From positions 109,089 through 173,088 of the forward strand of contig SVJB01000002.1 of assembly GCA_015069185.1 (NCBI GenBank): 64,000 nucleotides of DNA. Reading direction: 5' to 3'. The notes below the pieces were generated by a model. The model ran no database searches. It was not told the origin of the DNA and saw only the letters and a program-made list of their open reading frames with translations. The DNA is from Oscillospiraceae bacterium. Its GTDB lineage: Bacteria > Bacillota > Clostridia > UBA1212 > UBA1255. Below are positions 36,101 to 43,817 of this stretch, in pieces; the first letter of the stretch is position 1, and each line of letters opens with the position of its first letter. The translations under genes were made by a program, and so were the position numbers.

Positions 36101-37832
36101 TATCCTCACCTCCATTAACCTGCTGTTCATATACTTCGCGGTAAATATCGCTGGATAGCATCAACTCATCGTGAGTACCGCAACTTACAATCTTACCACC
36201 GTCCATAACAAGAATCATATCAGCATCTTGTACGGAAGCGATACGCTGAGCAATAATAATCTTTGTGGTCTCAGGAATATATGTTTTAAAACCTGAACGA
36301 ATAAAAGCATCTGTCTTAGTATCGACTGCGCTGGTAGAGTCGTCCAGAATCAGTATTTTAGGTTTCTTGAGAAGCGCTCTGGCAATACAAAGACGCTGCT
36401 TCTGTCCTCCTGATACGTTTGTGCCACCTTGCTCGATTTTTGTATCATAACCATCAGGGAATGAGTTAATGAATTCATCTGCCTGAGCAAGACGACAAGC
36501 CTCGATCAACTCTTCGTCAGTCGCATTGGCGTTACCCCAACGAAGATTTTCCTTGATAGTGCCGGAAAACAAAAGATTTTTCTGTAGCACCATGGCAACC
36601 TGGCCACGCAGAGTCTCAATATCGTAATCACGCACATCTACTCCGCCTACCTTTACGCTGCCGTTTGTAACATCGTATAGTCTGGGAATCAGCTGCACCA
36701 GAGTAGATTTACTCACACCGGTACCACCGATAATACCAACCGTGGCACCTGAGGGAATATGTAAATTAATATCAGCCAAAGCATAACGCTTGGCACTTGC
36801 TGAATACTTAAAATTAACATTTTCAAAATCTATAGAACCATCTTCAACGCTGAACACCGGGCTCTCAGGATTGCGTAACGCCGGCTCTTCATCAAGCACT
36901 TCGCAAATACGCTTTGCAGATTCAGCGGACATTGTAATGATAACAAATATCATAGCCAGCATCATCAAAGACATCAGTATTTGCATACCGTATGTAAGCA
37001 TAGCTGATATTTGTCCTACGTTGACCCCACCAAGACCAAGGATAGCCATTCGTGACCCCACCAGCATAATGAAAACCATATTAAAGTACAAGCAAAGCTG
37101 CATGAGAGGGGAGTTGAGGGCAACGATTCTCTCCGCTTTTGTAAAATCATCACGGATTGTTTCAGCTGCGGCATCAAACTTTTCTTTCTCATATTCCTCA
37201 CGTGAAAAGCCCTTAACAACACGCATTGCGCGCACGTTTTCCTCAATAGACTCATTCAGCCTATCATATTTCTTGAAAACTCTGCGAAATGCAGGCATTG
37301 CCTTGCGGCTGATAAGATAGAGACCCACTGCAAGTACAGGGATAACAACTACAAAAGCTGTCGCCAGAAAGCCGCCCATAATATATGCCATAATAACAGA
37401 GAAAATCAGCATAAGCGGACTTCTTATGGCAGTACGGATAATCATCATAAAAGAAATCTGCACATTGGCAACATCGGTAGTTAATCTGGTAACCAACGAA
37501 GAAGATGAATATTTATCCACATTTTCAAATGAATAAGTTTGTATTTTATAAAAAATATCGTGACGCAAATTCTTTGCAAAACCGGCAGATGCCTTTGCGC
37601 AGGTTGACGCTGCTATGGCTCCGCAGGCCAAGGAAGCGCATGCCATGACAGCCAATAGAATACCTGTGCGTATAATATCTTCCATATGTGCACCTTCTTC
37701 TATTGCAGATATCATTGCAGCCGTTATAAACGGAATAAAAACCTCTATAATAGCTTCTCCAACAATAAAAATCAGCGTCAGAATAGTAGGTTTGCGAAAC
37801 TCTCTGATACTCTTAGCTAACTTACGAATCAT
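36093..37832 (-). CDS. ABC exporter, membrane-ATPase half, degenerate site
   Basis: The 579-residue protein has an exporter membrane domain followed by an ATPase domain. Its Walker A reads GGTGVSKST, with Ser where Gly normally precedes Lys, and after Walker B the catalytic Glu is Asp (ILILDDSTSAVD), while the signature NVSGGQKQRLCIARAL is canonical. This is the usual pattern for the half contributing the degenerate site in a heterodimeric exporter. It is first in the operon, before the consensus half and the MocR-type regulator. Confidence 0.9.
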   Translation of the reverse strand: MIRKLAKSIREFRKPTILTLIFIVGEAIIEVFIPFITAAMISAIEEGAHMEDIIRTGILLAVMACASLACGAIAASTCAKASAGFAKNLRHDIFYKIQTYSFENVDKYSSSSLVTRLTTDVANVQISFMMIIRTAIRSPLMLIFSVIMAYIMGGFLATAFVVVIPVLAVGLYLISRKAMPAFRRVFKKYDRLNESIEENVRAMRVVKGFSREEYEKEKFDAAAETIRDDFTKAERIVALNSPLMQLCLYFNMVFIMLVGSRMAILGLGGVNVGQISAMLTYGMQILMSLMMLAMIFVIITMSAESAKRICEVLDEEPALRNPESPVFSVEDGSIDFENVNFKYSASAKRYALADINLHIPSGATVGIIGGTGVSKSTLVQLIPRLYDVTNGSVKVGGVDVRDYDIETLRGQVAMVLQKNLLFSGTIKENLRWGNANATDEELIEACRLAQADEFINSFPDGYDTKIEQGGTNVSGGQKQRLCIARALLKKPKILILDDSTSAVDTKTDAFIRSGFKTYIPETTKIIIAQRIASVQDADMILVMDGGKIVSCGTHDELMLSSDIYREVYEQQVNGGEDNE

Positions 37833-37861
37833 AATGATTTTTCAGGTTTCCTTTCAAACAA

Positions 37862-37892
37862 AAAGTTTGCACTTAAAAAAAGTACAAACTTT
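37862..37892 (-). promoter_or_regulatory. Palindrome at the exporter transcription start (candidate operator)
   Basis: AAAGTTTG (37862-37869) and CAAACTTT (37885-37892) form a perfect 8-bp inverted repeat, extended by ACTT/AGT inside. It begins directly after the minus-strand -10 box, so a bound repressor would block transcription start. The protein is unknown; the MocR-type regulator in the same operon is one candidate. Confidence 0.5.
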
Positions 37893-37921
37893 AATATACA
37901 TCTTATCTGTAAATCTTTCAA
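37893..37921 (-). promoter_or_regulatory. Promoter of the ABC exporter operon
   Basis: On the minus strand TTGAAA (37921-37916) and TATATT (37898-37893) are 17 bp apart, about 60 bp before the first exporter gene. Confidence 0.6.
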
Positions 37922-37937
37922 CCTTTTTTTGATGTGT

Positions 37938-37966
37938 TTGACTTAATATGTATGGTCATATATAAT
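37938..37966 (+). promoter_or_regulatory. Promoter of the CotH gene
   Basis: TTGACT (37938-37943) and TATAAT (37961-37966) are 17 bp apart, 52 bp before the gene. It resembles a vegetative sigma-A promoter rather than a sporulation one. Confidence 0.65.
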
Positions 37967-38018
37967 GAACTAAAATATATTGTGTAGTCTATAGATATGA
38001 ATTATGAGGGAGTTACAT

Positions 38019-40736
38019 ATGGATAGGCGATTGTTTATTTGTTTTGTTTTGCTGTTTTTTATATTTGTACTGGTGGCTTGTGGTAATCACGGTGAAAAGG
38101 TAGTTCCACCGGATATTTTGTCGGATAATTCTCCTGATGAGTATATTTTCACCGGTTACGATGATAATTCAGTTTACGATACCACGGGAATGCCGCGCTT
38201 CAGTCATGCGCCGGGTGTCTATCAAAATGCTATTTCGGTGGCAATTACTTGTGAGAATCCGGGATATATCGTCAGATATACAGCGGATTGTTCTTTGCCG
38301 ACAACAGAATCTCCTGTATATGATCAGCCGTTTTATATGGAGTATGGACAGGGGGACGACAATAATAGCAATGTTACCGTATATAACATCAGAGCCGCTT
38401 CTTTTGATAAAGAGGGAAAGATGATAGGGCGCGTGGTTAGTGCATCATATTTATTTACTAAGGATGGCAATCGTTTCAGTACAAAAATAATATCATTAGT
38501 TACAGCAAATGAAAATCTGTATGGTAGCAATGGCATTATTGATAATGCAATAAATCGTGGACGGACATGGGAACGACCTGTTAATTTTCAACTATATAGT
38601 CCGGATGGCCGGATCGAAGTGCAGCAGGATCTGGGCATCCGCACTAACGGTACAGGCTCACGACTGAATATTCAGAAGAATTTCCGTTTATTTGCACGAA
38701 GAGAGTATACAGAGGAAACGGGACATCTGTTATCTGCGTTGTTTCCGGGATTAGTTTCAGAATACTACGGCGCCCAAATAGAAGAATTTGATACGTTTCT
38801 GGTGCGTGGTGGATCCACTAATCTGCATGACACTATGATCACTAATCTGATTGCATATGAACTGATGGAAGATAGCCGGGTGGATGTTGCTAACTTCGAA
38901 CCGGCTGCGCTATTCATTAATGGTGAATATTATGGGCTAATGATGATTATTGAAGATTACAGTCCTTATTATTTTGAGAGTCATTACGGTGTAGATGAAG
39001 AAAAGATAGCAACTATTAATTTCACCGTTGTGAGCCAGGGGCCATATGCCGGCCTGAACTGGGAACCGGATGACTGTACTACACAAGAGTACGAGGAATG
39101 GGCAGCCGTTCGCCATTTTCTGGAAACAAAAGATATGACACAGGCCGATAATTACACAGCGGCATCAAAAATGATTGATATTGAGAATTTTATTCAATAT
39201 ATTACATATGAATGTTATCTGAATAACTGGGATTGGCCCAGAAATAACCAGCGTGTATGGAGGTATACGGGTGTCTCAGGTGATAATGCATCACATATCG
39301 AGGGAGTAGGTGGTTATGATCCTGATGCAGAATATGGTTTTGACGGTCGTTGGCGTTTTGTTGCCAAAGACCTTGATATATCCCAGGGCGTCAACGCTTA
39401 TCCGGAATTGGGATATTATGCTCCTATTGATACTGACTTCTTCCAGGTGATGTCCAAGGACTATAATTCACAAAATCGCACATATGAGATTTTCAGAAAT
39501 CTTATGTTCAATGAGGGATTTTGCAGGTCTTTTTATCTGTATGTTTGTGAGTTTATGTCAACCAGGGTAGAGGTGGATACTTACCTTGAGATTATAAACC
39601 GACTTGCTCTTCAAATTGCAGATGAAATGCAATATCATTGTCAGAAATATGGAGATACTTTACGTGACTGGGACAAGGATATACACTCTATGCGCCAATT
39701 TGCGGAGCAGCGTCCGGCGTATGTTCTTGATGATATAAATGTATATTCTGCCAGGAAAGGTCACGGATATACTATGGTTACCATGGAGCTTACAGATATC
39801 ACCGGTGGTAGTATTCGTTATAATAATGCAACCTTTACCAAATCTACAAAGATATATAGTCTGCGGGATTTGTCTATGCCGCTAGAAATCATACCGGACC
39901 CCGGCTTTGAAGTTGGAGAGGTAATAATCTCAGGTGGCTCATACAACAATGGTATGCTGACACTTAGTGAGTATAATTGTGTATTAAACGTGAGCTTTAT
40001 ACGCACCGGTCAATCTGTACCAAAGAAAAATACTCCTGATCATATAGTTATCAATGAGATTGGACACTCTTCCCAAGAAAAGGTAAACGGGTATGACTGG
40101 ATAGAGCTTTATAATCCTACGGATCATGATATCAACTTACGTGGATATACACTGACCGGTAGAAGTAAATCACATACTTTCCCGTCTATTGTTGTTCCTG
40201 CCGGAGGCTTTAAGGTCATTTTTTGTTCGGGCACGCAAGAGGGTGGTGTATATGCGCCGTTTACAATCGCCAAGGGCAATATACTTACACTGTATGATTC
40301 CGGCGGAGCCGTTATTGACAAGATAACTATTCAGATGATAGCGTCTAAAACCCATCTTGGCCGATATCCGGATGGCGGAGAATGGAAAGAATTATCACAG
40401 TATAATGTCTCACCAAATGCTCCCAATAGTTTTCTTGAGGGAATATATCATTATTACGGTGAAAAGGTGCAAAATGCCGTAATGATAAACGGTATTTTGA
40501 TAGATAAATCACTGTTTGAGATTACAGATGACGGCAAAATGACTACTACATTGAGCAAACTGTTAACAGCTCAAGATCTAACAACTTTGGAAAAAAGCAG
40601 CTTAAACATGTATCTGAAGATGTATCAGAAAGATGAAATCATAGATATGAATACAATGCTAGAACTCCATAGAATCAAAGAGGATTTCTCAGTGTACTAT
40701 GTGGCGGCTTTGAATTCATACATAATTACATTTTGA
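38019..40736 (+). CDS. CotH kinase family lipoprotein with chitobiase-like and lamin-tail domains
   Basis: The 905-residue protein is secreted: hydrophobic N-terminus with lipobox LVAC at about residue 21. A chitobiase/beta-hexosaminidase C-terminal type module (about 50-145) is followed by a CotH domain (about 170-540; LGIRTNGTGSRLNIQKNFRL, NNWDWPRNNQR, RWRFVAKDLDIS). Then come a short repeat-like segment (about 600-665) and a lamin-tail domain (about 670-790; IVINEIGHSS, DWIELYNPT). CotH proteins are atypical protein kinases first known from Bacillus spore coats. Here the lipoprotein anchor and added modules suggest a surface or cell-wall role. ATG 38019 follows GAGGGAG, so 38004 is rejected. 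Confidence 0.85.
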   Translation: MDRRLFICFVLLFFIFVLVACGNHGEKVVPPDILSDNSPDEYIFTGYDDNSVYDTTGMPRFSHAPGVYQNAISVAITCENPGYIVRYTADCSLPTTESPVYDQPFYMEYGQGDDNNSNVTVYNIRAASFDKEGKMIGRVVSASYLFTKDGNRFSTKIISLVTANENLYGSNGIIDNAINRGRTWERPVNFQLYSPDGRIEVQQDLGIRTNGTGSRLNIQKNFRLFARREYTEETGHLLSALFPGLVSEYYGAQIEEFDTFLVRGGSTNLHDTMITNLIAYELMEDSRVDVANFEPAALFINGEYYGLMMIIEDYSPYYFESHYGVDEEKIATINFTVVSQGPYAGLNWEPDDCTTQEYEEWAAVRHFLETKDMTQADNYTAASKMIDIENFIQYITYECYLNNWDWPRNNQRVWRYTGVSGDNASHIEGVGGYDPDAEYGFDGRWRFVAKDLDISQGVNAYPELGYYAPIDTDFFQVMSKDYNSQNRTYEIFRNLMFNEGFCRSFYLYVCEFMSTRVEVDTYLEIINRLALQIADEMQYHCQKYGDTLRDWDKDIHSMRQFAEQRPAYVLDDINVYSARKGHGYTMVTMELTDITGGSIRYNNATFTKSTKIYSLRDLSMPLEIIPDPGFEVGEVIISGGSYNNGMLTLSEYNCVLNVSFIRTGQSVPKKNTPDHIVINEIGHSSQEKVNGYDWIELYNPTDHDINLRGYTLTGRSKSHTFPSIVVPAGGFKVIFCSGTQEGGVYAPFTIAKGNILTLYDSGGAVIDKITIQMIASKTHLGRYPDGGEWKELSQYNVSPNAPNSFLEGIYHYYGEKVQNAVMINGILIDKSLFEITDDGKMTTTLSKLLTAQDLTTLEKSSLNMYLKMYQKDEIIDMNTMLELHRIKEDFSVYYVAALNSYIITF

Positions 40737-40753
40737 CCCACTATGAATTAGTA

Positions 40754-40782
40754 TTGACGCCTAAGAAGCTTGTTGTTATACT
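40754..40782 (+). promoter_or_regulatory. Promoter before the small membrane protein gene
   Basis: TTGACG (40754-40759) and TATACT (40777-40782) are 17 bp apart, 69 bp before the gene start. Confidence 0.6.
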
Positions 40783-40850
40783 TATAACATAAAGAAAGAC
40801 TAATACTTGATAATCGGTTCGTATCAACATAGTGAATGAGGTGTTTGTTA

Positions 40851-41423
40851 ATGATATGGCGAGAGATAAAGAGGATTACTGTGTCATCGTTTTTTGCAAT
40901 GGTATTTTATATGATTATTGGTATAATGTTACTTTCGGTAATGAATTTATTTAGCGATACAGTAAAAACAATTATCAAATTCTGCTTGTATAGTTCTACT
41001 GCTTTTGTTTTCGCCTTTTCTTATATAATTATAAATTATATATATAACGGCAAAGGCGAGGTTGCTGTATGGAAGGAAATAAAGGATCACCCGGATACAG
41101 AGTTTCAAAACAGCATAACGACAATTATTAAACAGGAAAAATACTTTATTATTACCCTGTTTTGCATCAGTATGTTATGTTGGTTATGTATGTATATTGA
41201 TTCTTTTATCAATACTCGTGTTTTATCATTTATAATGCTTTTTTACTTTCCTCTCTTTGTAATGTCTGATATTTTACCAATTTTTGCAGGATTTATATTG
41301 AGCTATATTATAACACCAATTCTAATAACAATGATGTACATACTACTTTTAAAAAGATATAGGAAAAAATGGGCAAATATATATTATGAAGGACTGAAAA
41401 AACAAAATAAGAATATTAAATAA
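40851..41423 (+). CDS. Unrecognised integral membrane protein
   Basis: This 190-residue protein has about four or five hydrophobic helices (near residues 10-30, 40-65, 100-120, 130-160 and 150-180) and a basic C-terminal tail rich in Lys and Asn. No family was recognised. ATG 40851 is chosen because GAGGTG lies seven bases upstream; the track's 40836 ATG overlaps that site. It has its own promoter and a weak terminator, so it is monocistronic. Function unknown. Confidence 0.65.
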   Translation: MIWREIKRITVSSFFAMVFYMIIGIMLLSVMNLFSDTVKTIIKFCLYSSTAFVFAFSYIIINYIYNGKGEVAVWKEIKDHPDTEFQNSITTIIKQEKYFIITLFCISMLCWLCMYIDSFINTRVLSFIMLFYFPLFVMSDILPIFAGFILSYIITPILITMMYILLLKRYRKKWANIYYEGLKKQNKNIK

Positions 41424-41440
41424 TTGTTAGTCGCAAAACT

Positions 41441-41465
41441 AAACGCAACCCAGATGTTGCTTTTA
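41441..41465 (+). terminator. Weak terminator after the membrane protein gene
   Basis: GCAAC and GTTGC form a short stem with a six-base loop, preceded by AAA and followed by TTTT. Confidence 0.5.
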
Positions 41466-41507
41466 ATTGAGGGGTGAAAAAATTTGCCTAAAAAAAATTT
41501 TTAGCTA

Positions 41508-41536
41508 TTGACAGAACGATTTTGGCAAGATATAAT
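41508..41536 (+). promoter_or_regulatory. Consensus promoter of the tRNA pair
   Basis: TTGACA (41508-41513) and TATAAT (41531-41536) match consensus perfectly with a 17-bp spacer, 54 bp before tRNA-Met. Such a strong promoter is typical of stable RNA genes. Confidence 0.88.
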
Positions 41537-41590
41537 AGCTGAGCGCTCTTGCTGAATGTACGTGAGGTCGTTTGGTGAGAAGCTGCATGT

Positions 41591-41667
41591 GGCGGCGTAG
41601 CTCAGCTGGCCAGAGCATTCGGTTCATACCCGACAGGTCACAGGTTCAAATCCCGTCGCCGCTACCA
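41591..41667 (+). tRNA. tRNA-Met (CAT), elongator type
   Basis: A full cloverleaf can be drawn: acceptor GGCGGCG with CGCCGCT, D-arm GCTCAGCTGGCCAGAGC, anticodon CAT at 41625-41627, T-arm with GGTTCAAATCC, and an encoded CCA. The 1-72 position is paired (G-U), unlike initiator tRNA, so it is the elongator type or possibly a CAT-containing tRNA-Ile that is later modified to read AUA. The TmcAL enzyme encoded at 53.4 kb modifies the elongator form. Confidence 0.92.
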
Positions 41668-41672
41668 CATTT

Positions 41673-41744
41673 GGCCCCTTGGTCAAGAGGTTAAGACATC
41701 GCCCTTTCACGGCGGCGACACGAGTTCGATTCTCGTAGGGGTCA
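41673..41744 (+). tRNA. tRNA-Glu (TTC)
   Basis: Acceptor GGCCCCT pairs with AGGGGTC; the anticodon TTC is at 41706-41708 and the T-loop reads GTTCGATTC. The CCA is not encoded. It is five bases after tRNA-Met and transcribed with it. Confidence 0.93.
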
Positions 41745-41750
41745 GTAAGC

Positions 41751-41787
41751 AGAGTGTGAGTTGGATATCCGACTTGCACTCTTTTAA
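41751..41787 (+). terminator. Terminator of the tRNA pair
   Basis: AGAGTG pairs with CACTCT around an imperfect inner stem (AGT/ACT, GGATATCC loop), followed by TTTTAATTTT. Confidence 0.7.
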
Positions 41788-41807
41788 TTTTAATATAAAA
41801 AGTAAAA

Positions 41808-41838
41808 GCCTCGGCATATCAAGTAGCCGAGGCATTTT
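41808..41838. terminator. Terminator of the glycosidase-like gene, possibly bidirectional
   Basis: GCCTCGGC (41808-41815) and GCCGAGGC (41826-41833) form a perfect GC-rich stem with a 10-base loop. It lies just past the stop of the minus-strand gene and has T-rich sequence on both sides, so it can end transcripts from either direction. Confidence 0.82.
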
Positions 41839-41840
41839 TA

Positions 41841-43694
41841 TTAATTGATTGAGTTAAGATATTCAAGGATGCCGCACAGGTTTATGGCGCTTTCCCAAGG
41901 TCGGTAAGGACAAGAGTGCATGTTTGGCTTGCCATTTTGATAGTATTCTGTCCATACAGCTCCGGTGACTCTATCTTCCAGAAGAGCATCTAATATATCC
42001 CTATAATCAGCCAATGTGTCTGGGGCGGTAAATCTGGAAAGTGCATACAGAATAACACCATATTCATAACCAACCATATTATTGGGATTTGTTTGCCCGT
42101 AGCAGCTACTACGCACTTGCTGAACGGTACGTGTCAAAGCATTGCGGACTATTTCGTCAGACAGCAACCAGCAATTTGCAAATACTGACATCCAGATAGC
42201 ACAATCTACGCTGTAACGATTTAAGTCAACAGGAGCAGCTGCCTTTCCATAGCAAGCAGGACACAGGTAACCACCCTCAGGGGCACGGAGTAAATAAGTA
42301 ATATGTCGGCAATTGTGACATACACCGTGACGATAGTCAGGTGTATCCGTAATAGCAATACGATTAGGATTGTTGATGTAGAGTTGATTATCATCTGTAA
42401 AATTCTCTGCAAATGTTGCCTTGGCAGACAAAGCAACTGCGCGATGTTTCTCAATCTCTTCCTTGGGCATCAGTTCATATTTCTCACATACATTCATAAG
42501 TCGCGAAGCTGAGCCAATAAACAGCGCAGTAGCCTCCATAGAGCCGTGGTCAATACCGCCACGTGGGAAAATACCGCCGGCAATATATGTTTCATCACCG
42601 TTAAAAGGTATCATGCCGCGCACAAGCTGTTTTTCCTGTGCGTTTAGCAGAAATTGTGCGTAATCCATACGTTCACGCAGAAAATCAATGTCATTGGCAG
42701 CCTCTGCGTATTCAAGCAGTTCCAATAAATAGTAACCTGTTTGCTCTACATTATCATTCTCATGGCGATGAGAGCAAGGCATACCCATTCCGGACGCATT
42801 GGGCATAAAACCCTTTGCCCTATAAACATCAGCCATATAGGCAACCATATTACGAGCGTAATCATATAGTCCCAACGCAAGATAGCCACGGAACACGCCG
42901 TACATATCTCTGCCGTAAGCAAGATGATAGAACGCTCCTGCAATAGTACCGCCCTCAACTGAAGTCTGTGTTATGAGCGCTGCTGCAACAGCTTCCATCA
43001 GCTCCTCTCCGTCAGGGATATTAGCAAGCAGCTTACGATTAACATTCATTCTTGTGAAAATGCTTTGCCAATGGGCAATAAAATCATTCATAATCTCATC
43101 CAGGTCAGCCTCCAGCATTTTCTTGGATAATTCCATACAATTAGGAAAGCTATCAATCCCAAGCTTACCATAGCTGCCGCCGACAAACATCAGATGTGAA
43201 TCTCCGGCCGGAAAAGTAACATTGCCGTCTACTACCTCACAACCAGGTGAGAGCAGAAGCTGACAGAAAGTTTCTTTATCTGTCTTTGCTTTGGCAAACA
43301 CTCCGGTGCCTCCCGGCAGCTCATAGAGTCGACTTATCGCTTTGCCTTCATATATTGCATCAGTATTCATACTGTAAAAAGATGACGTGAGCGCAAATGT
43401 TATGGGCCTGGATAATTTGAATCGCCTGATAAAAACAGGGTACGACGGGTGTGTATAGTCTGTAATCTCACCTATAGTAGTACCATTATCTATAAGTCTT
43501 GTTATGTATCCTGCACTACCGCTGATACGATTATTCTGAGCCTGAATCATAGGCGTAACCATACTAAGTGTCATAACACTGGGAAGTGAATAACAAGGAG
43601 CAAAGAGTTGGACAATGTCGGCTCCGTTTCCCGCCATAGCAACTGAACCATTACCTACAAAGAATACGCCTTCAGTGGGAATAAGTTTATTCAT
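41841..43694 (-). CDS. Six-hairpin glycosidase-like protein with inserted zinc ribbon
   Basis: The 617-residue protein has no signal peptide. An N-terminal beta-rich part (to about 220) is followed by an (alpha/alpha)6-barrel-like part, with YGRDMYGVFRGYLALGLYDYARN and HRHENDNVEQTGYYLLELL typical of six-hairpin glycosidases such as GH15-like enzymes. Around residues 455-480 an insertion contains CHNCRH and CPACYG, a four-cysteine zinc ribbon that is not usual in this fold. The exact glycosidase family and substrate are not recognised. The start is ATG 43694 after GGAGGAT, not 43715. It has its own promoter and terminator and no carbohydrate neighbours on its strand. Confidence 0.65.
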   Translation of the reverse strand: MNKLIPTEGVFFVGNGSVAMAGNGADIVQLFAPCYSLPSVMTLSMVTPMIQAQNNRISGSAGYITRLIDNGTTIGEITDYTHPSYPVFIRRFKLSRPITFALTSSFYSMNTDAIYEGKAISRLYELPGGTGVFAKAKTDKETFCQLLLSPGCEVVDGNVTFPAGDSHLMFVGGSYGKLGIDSFPNCMELSKKMLEADLDEIMNDFIAHWQSIFTRMNVNRKLLANIPDGEELMEAVAAALITQTSVEGGTIAGAFYHLAYGRDMYGVFRGYLALGLYDYARNMVAYMADVYRAKGFMPNASGMGMPCSHRHENDNVEQTGYYLLELLEYAEAANDIDFLRERMDYAQFLLNAQEKQLVRGMIPFNGDETYIAGGIFPRGGIDHGSMEATALFIGSASRLMNVCEKYELMPKEEIEKHRAVALSAKATFAENFTDDNQLYINNPNRIAITDTPDYRHGVCHNCRHITYLLRAPEGGYLCPACYGKAAAPVDLNRYSVDCAIWMSVFANCWLLSDEIVRNALTRTVQQVRSSCYGQTNPNNMVGYEYGVILYALSRFTAPDTLADYRDILDALLEDRVTGAVWTEYYQNGKPNMHSCPYRPWESAINLCGILEYLNSIN

Positions 43695-43723
43695 AAAGAT
43701 AATCCTCCATTTCAATTTATTGC

Positions 43724-43752
43724 TTTATATCACAAGCCGGTGGATTTGTAAA
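43724..43752 (-). promoter_or_regulatory. Promoter of the glycosidase-like gene
   Basis: On the minus strand TTTACA (43752-43747) and TATAAA (43729-43724) are 17 bp apart, 30 bp before the start codon. Confidence 0.6.
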
Positions 43753-43779
43753 TACAATATAACTGAAAAATTATATTTC

Positions 43780-43809
43780 TTGCCCGGTACCCGACCTGCG
43801 TGATATAAT
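43780..43809 (+). promoter_or_regulatory. recG promoter placed almost on the start codon
   Basis: TTGCCC (43780-43785) and TATAAT (43804-43809) are 18 bp apart. The recG ATG is at 43818, so transcription would begin about one to three bases before it, and no Shine-Dalgarno sequence is visible. A leaderless mRNA is implied. Confidence 0.55.
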
Positions 43810-43817
43810 CAGTTCCT

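Noticed and set aside
36790-37320. Plus-strand ORF of 176 residues inside the ABC exporter gene
   Set aside because: Antisense to the exporter membrane domain; no start signal.
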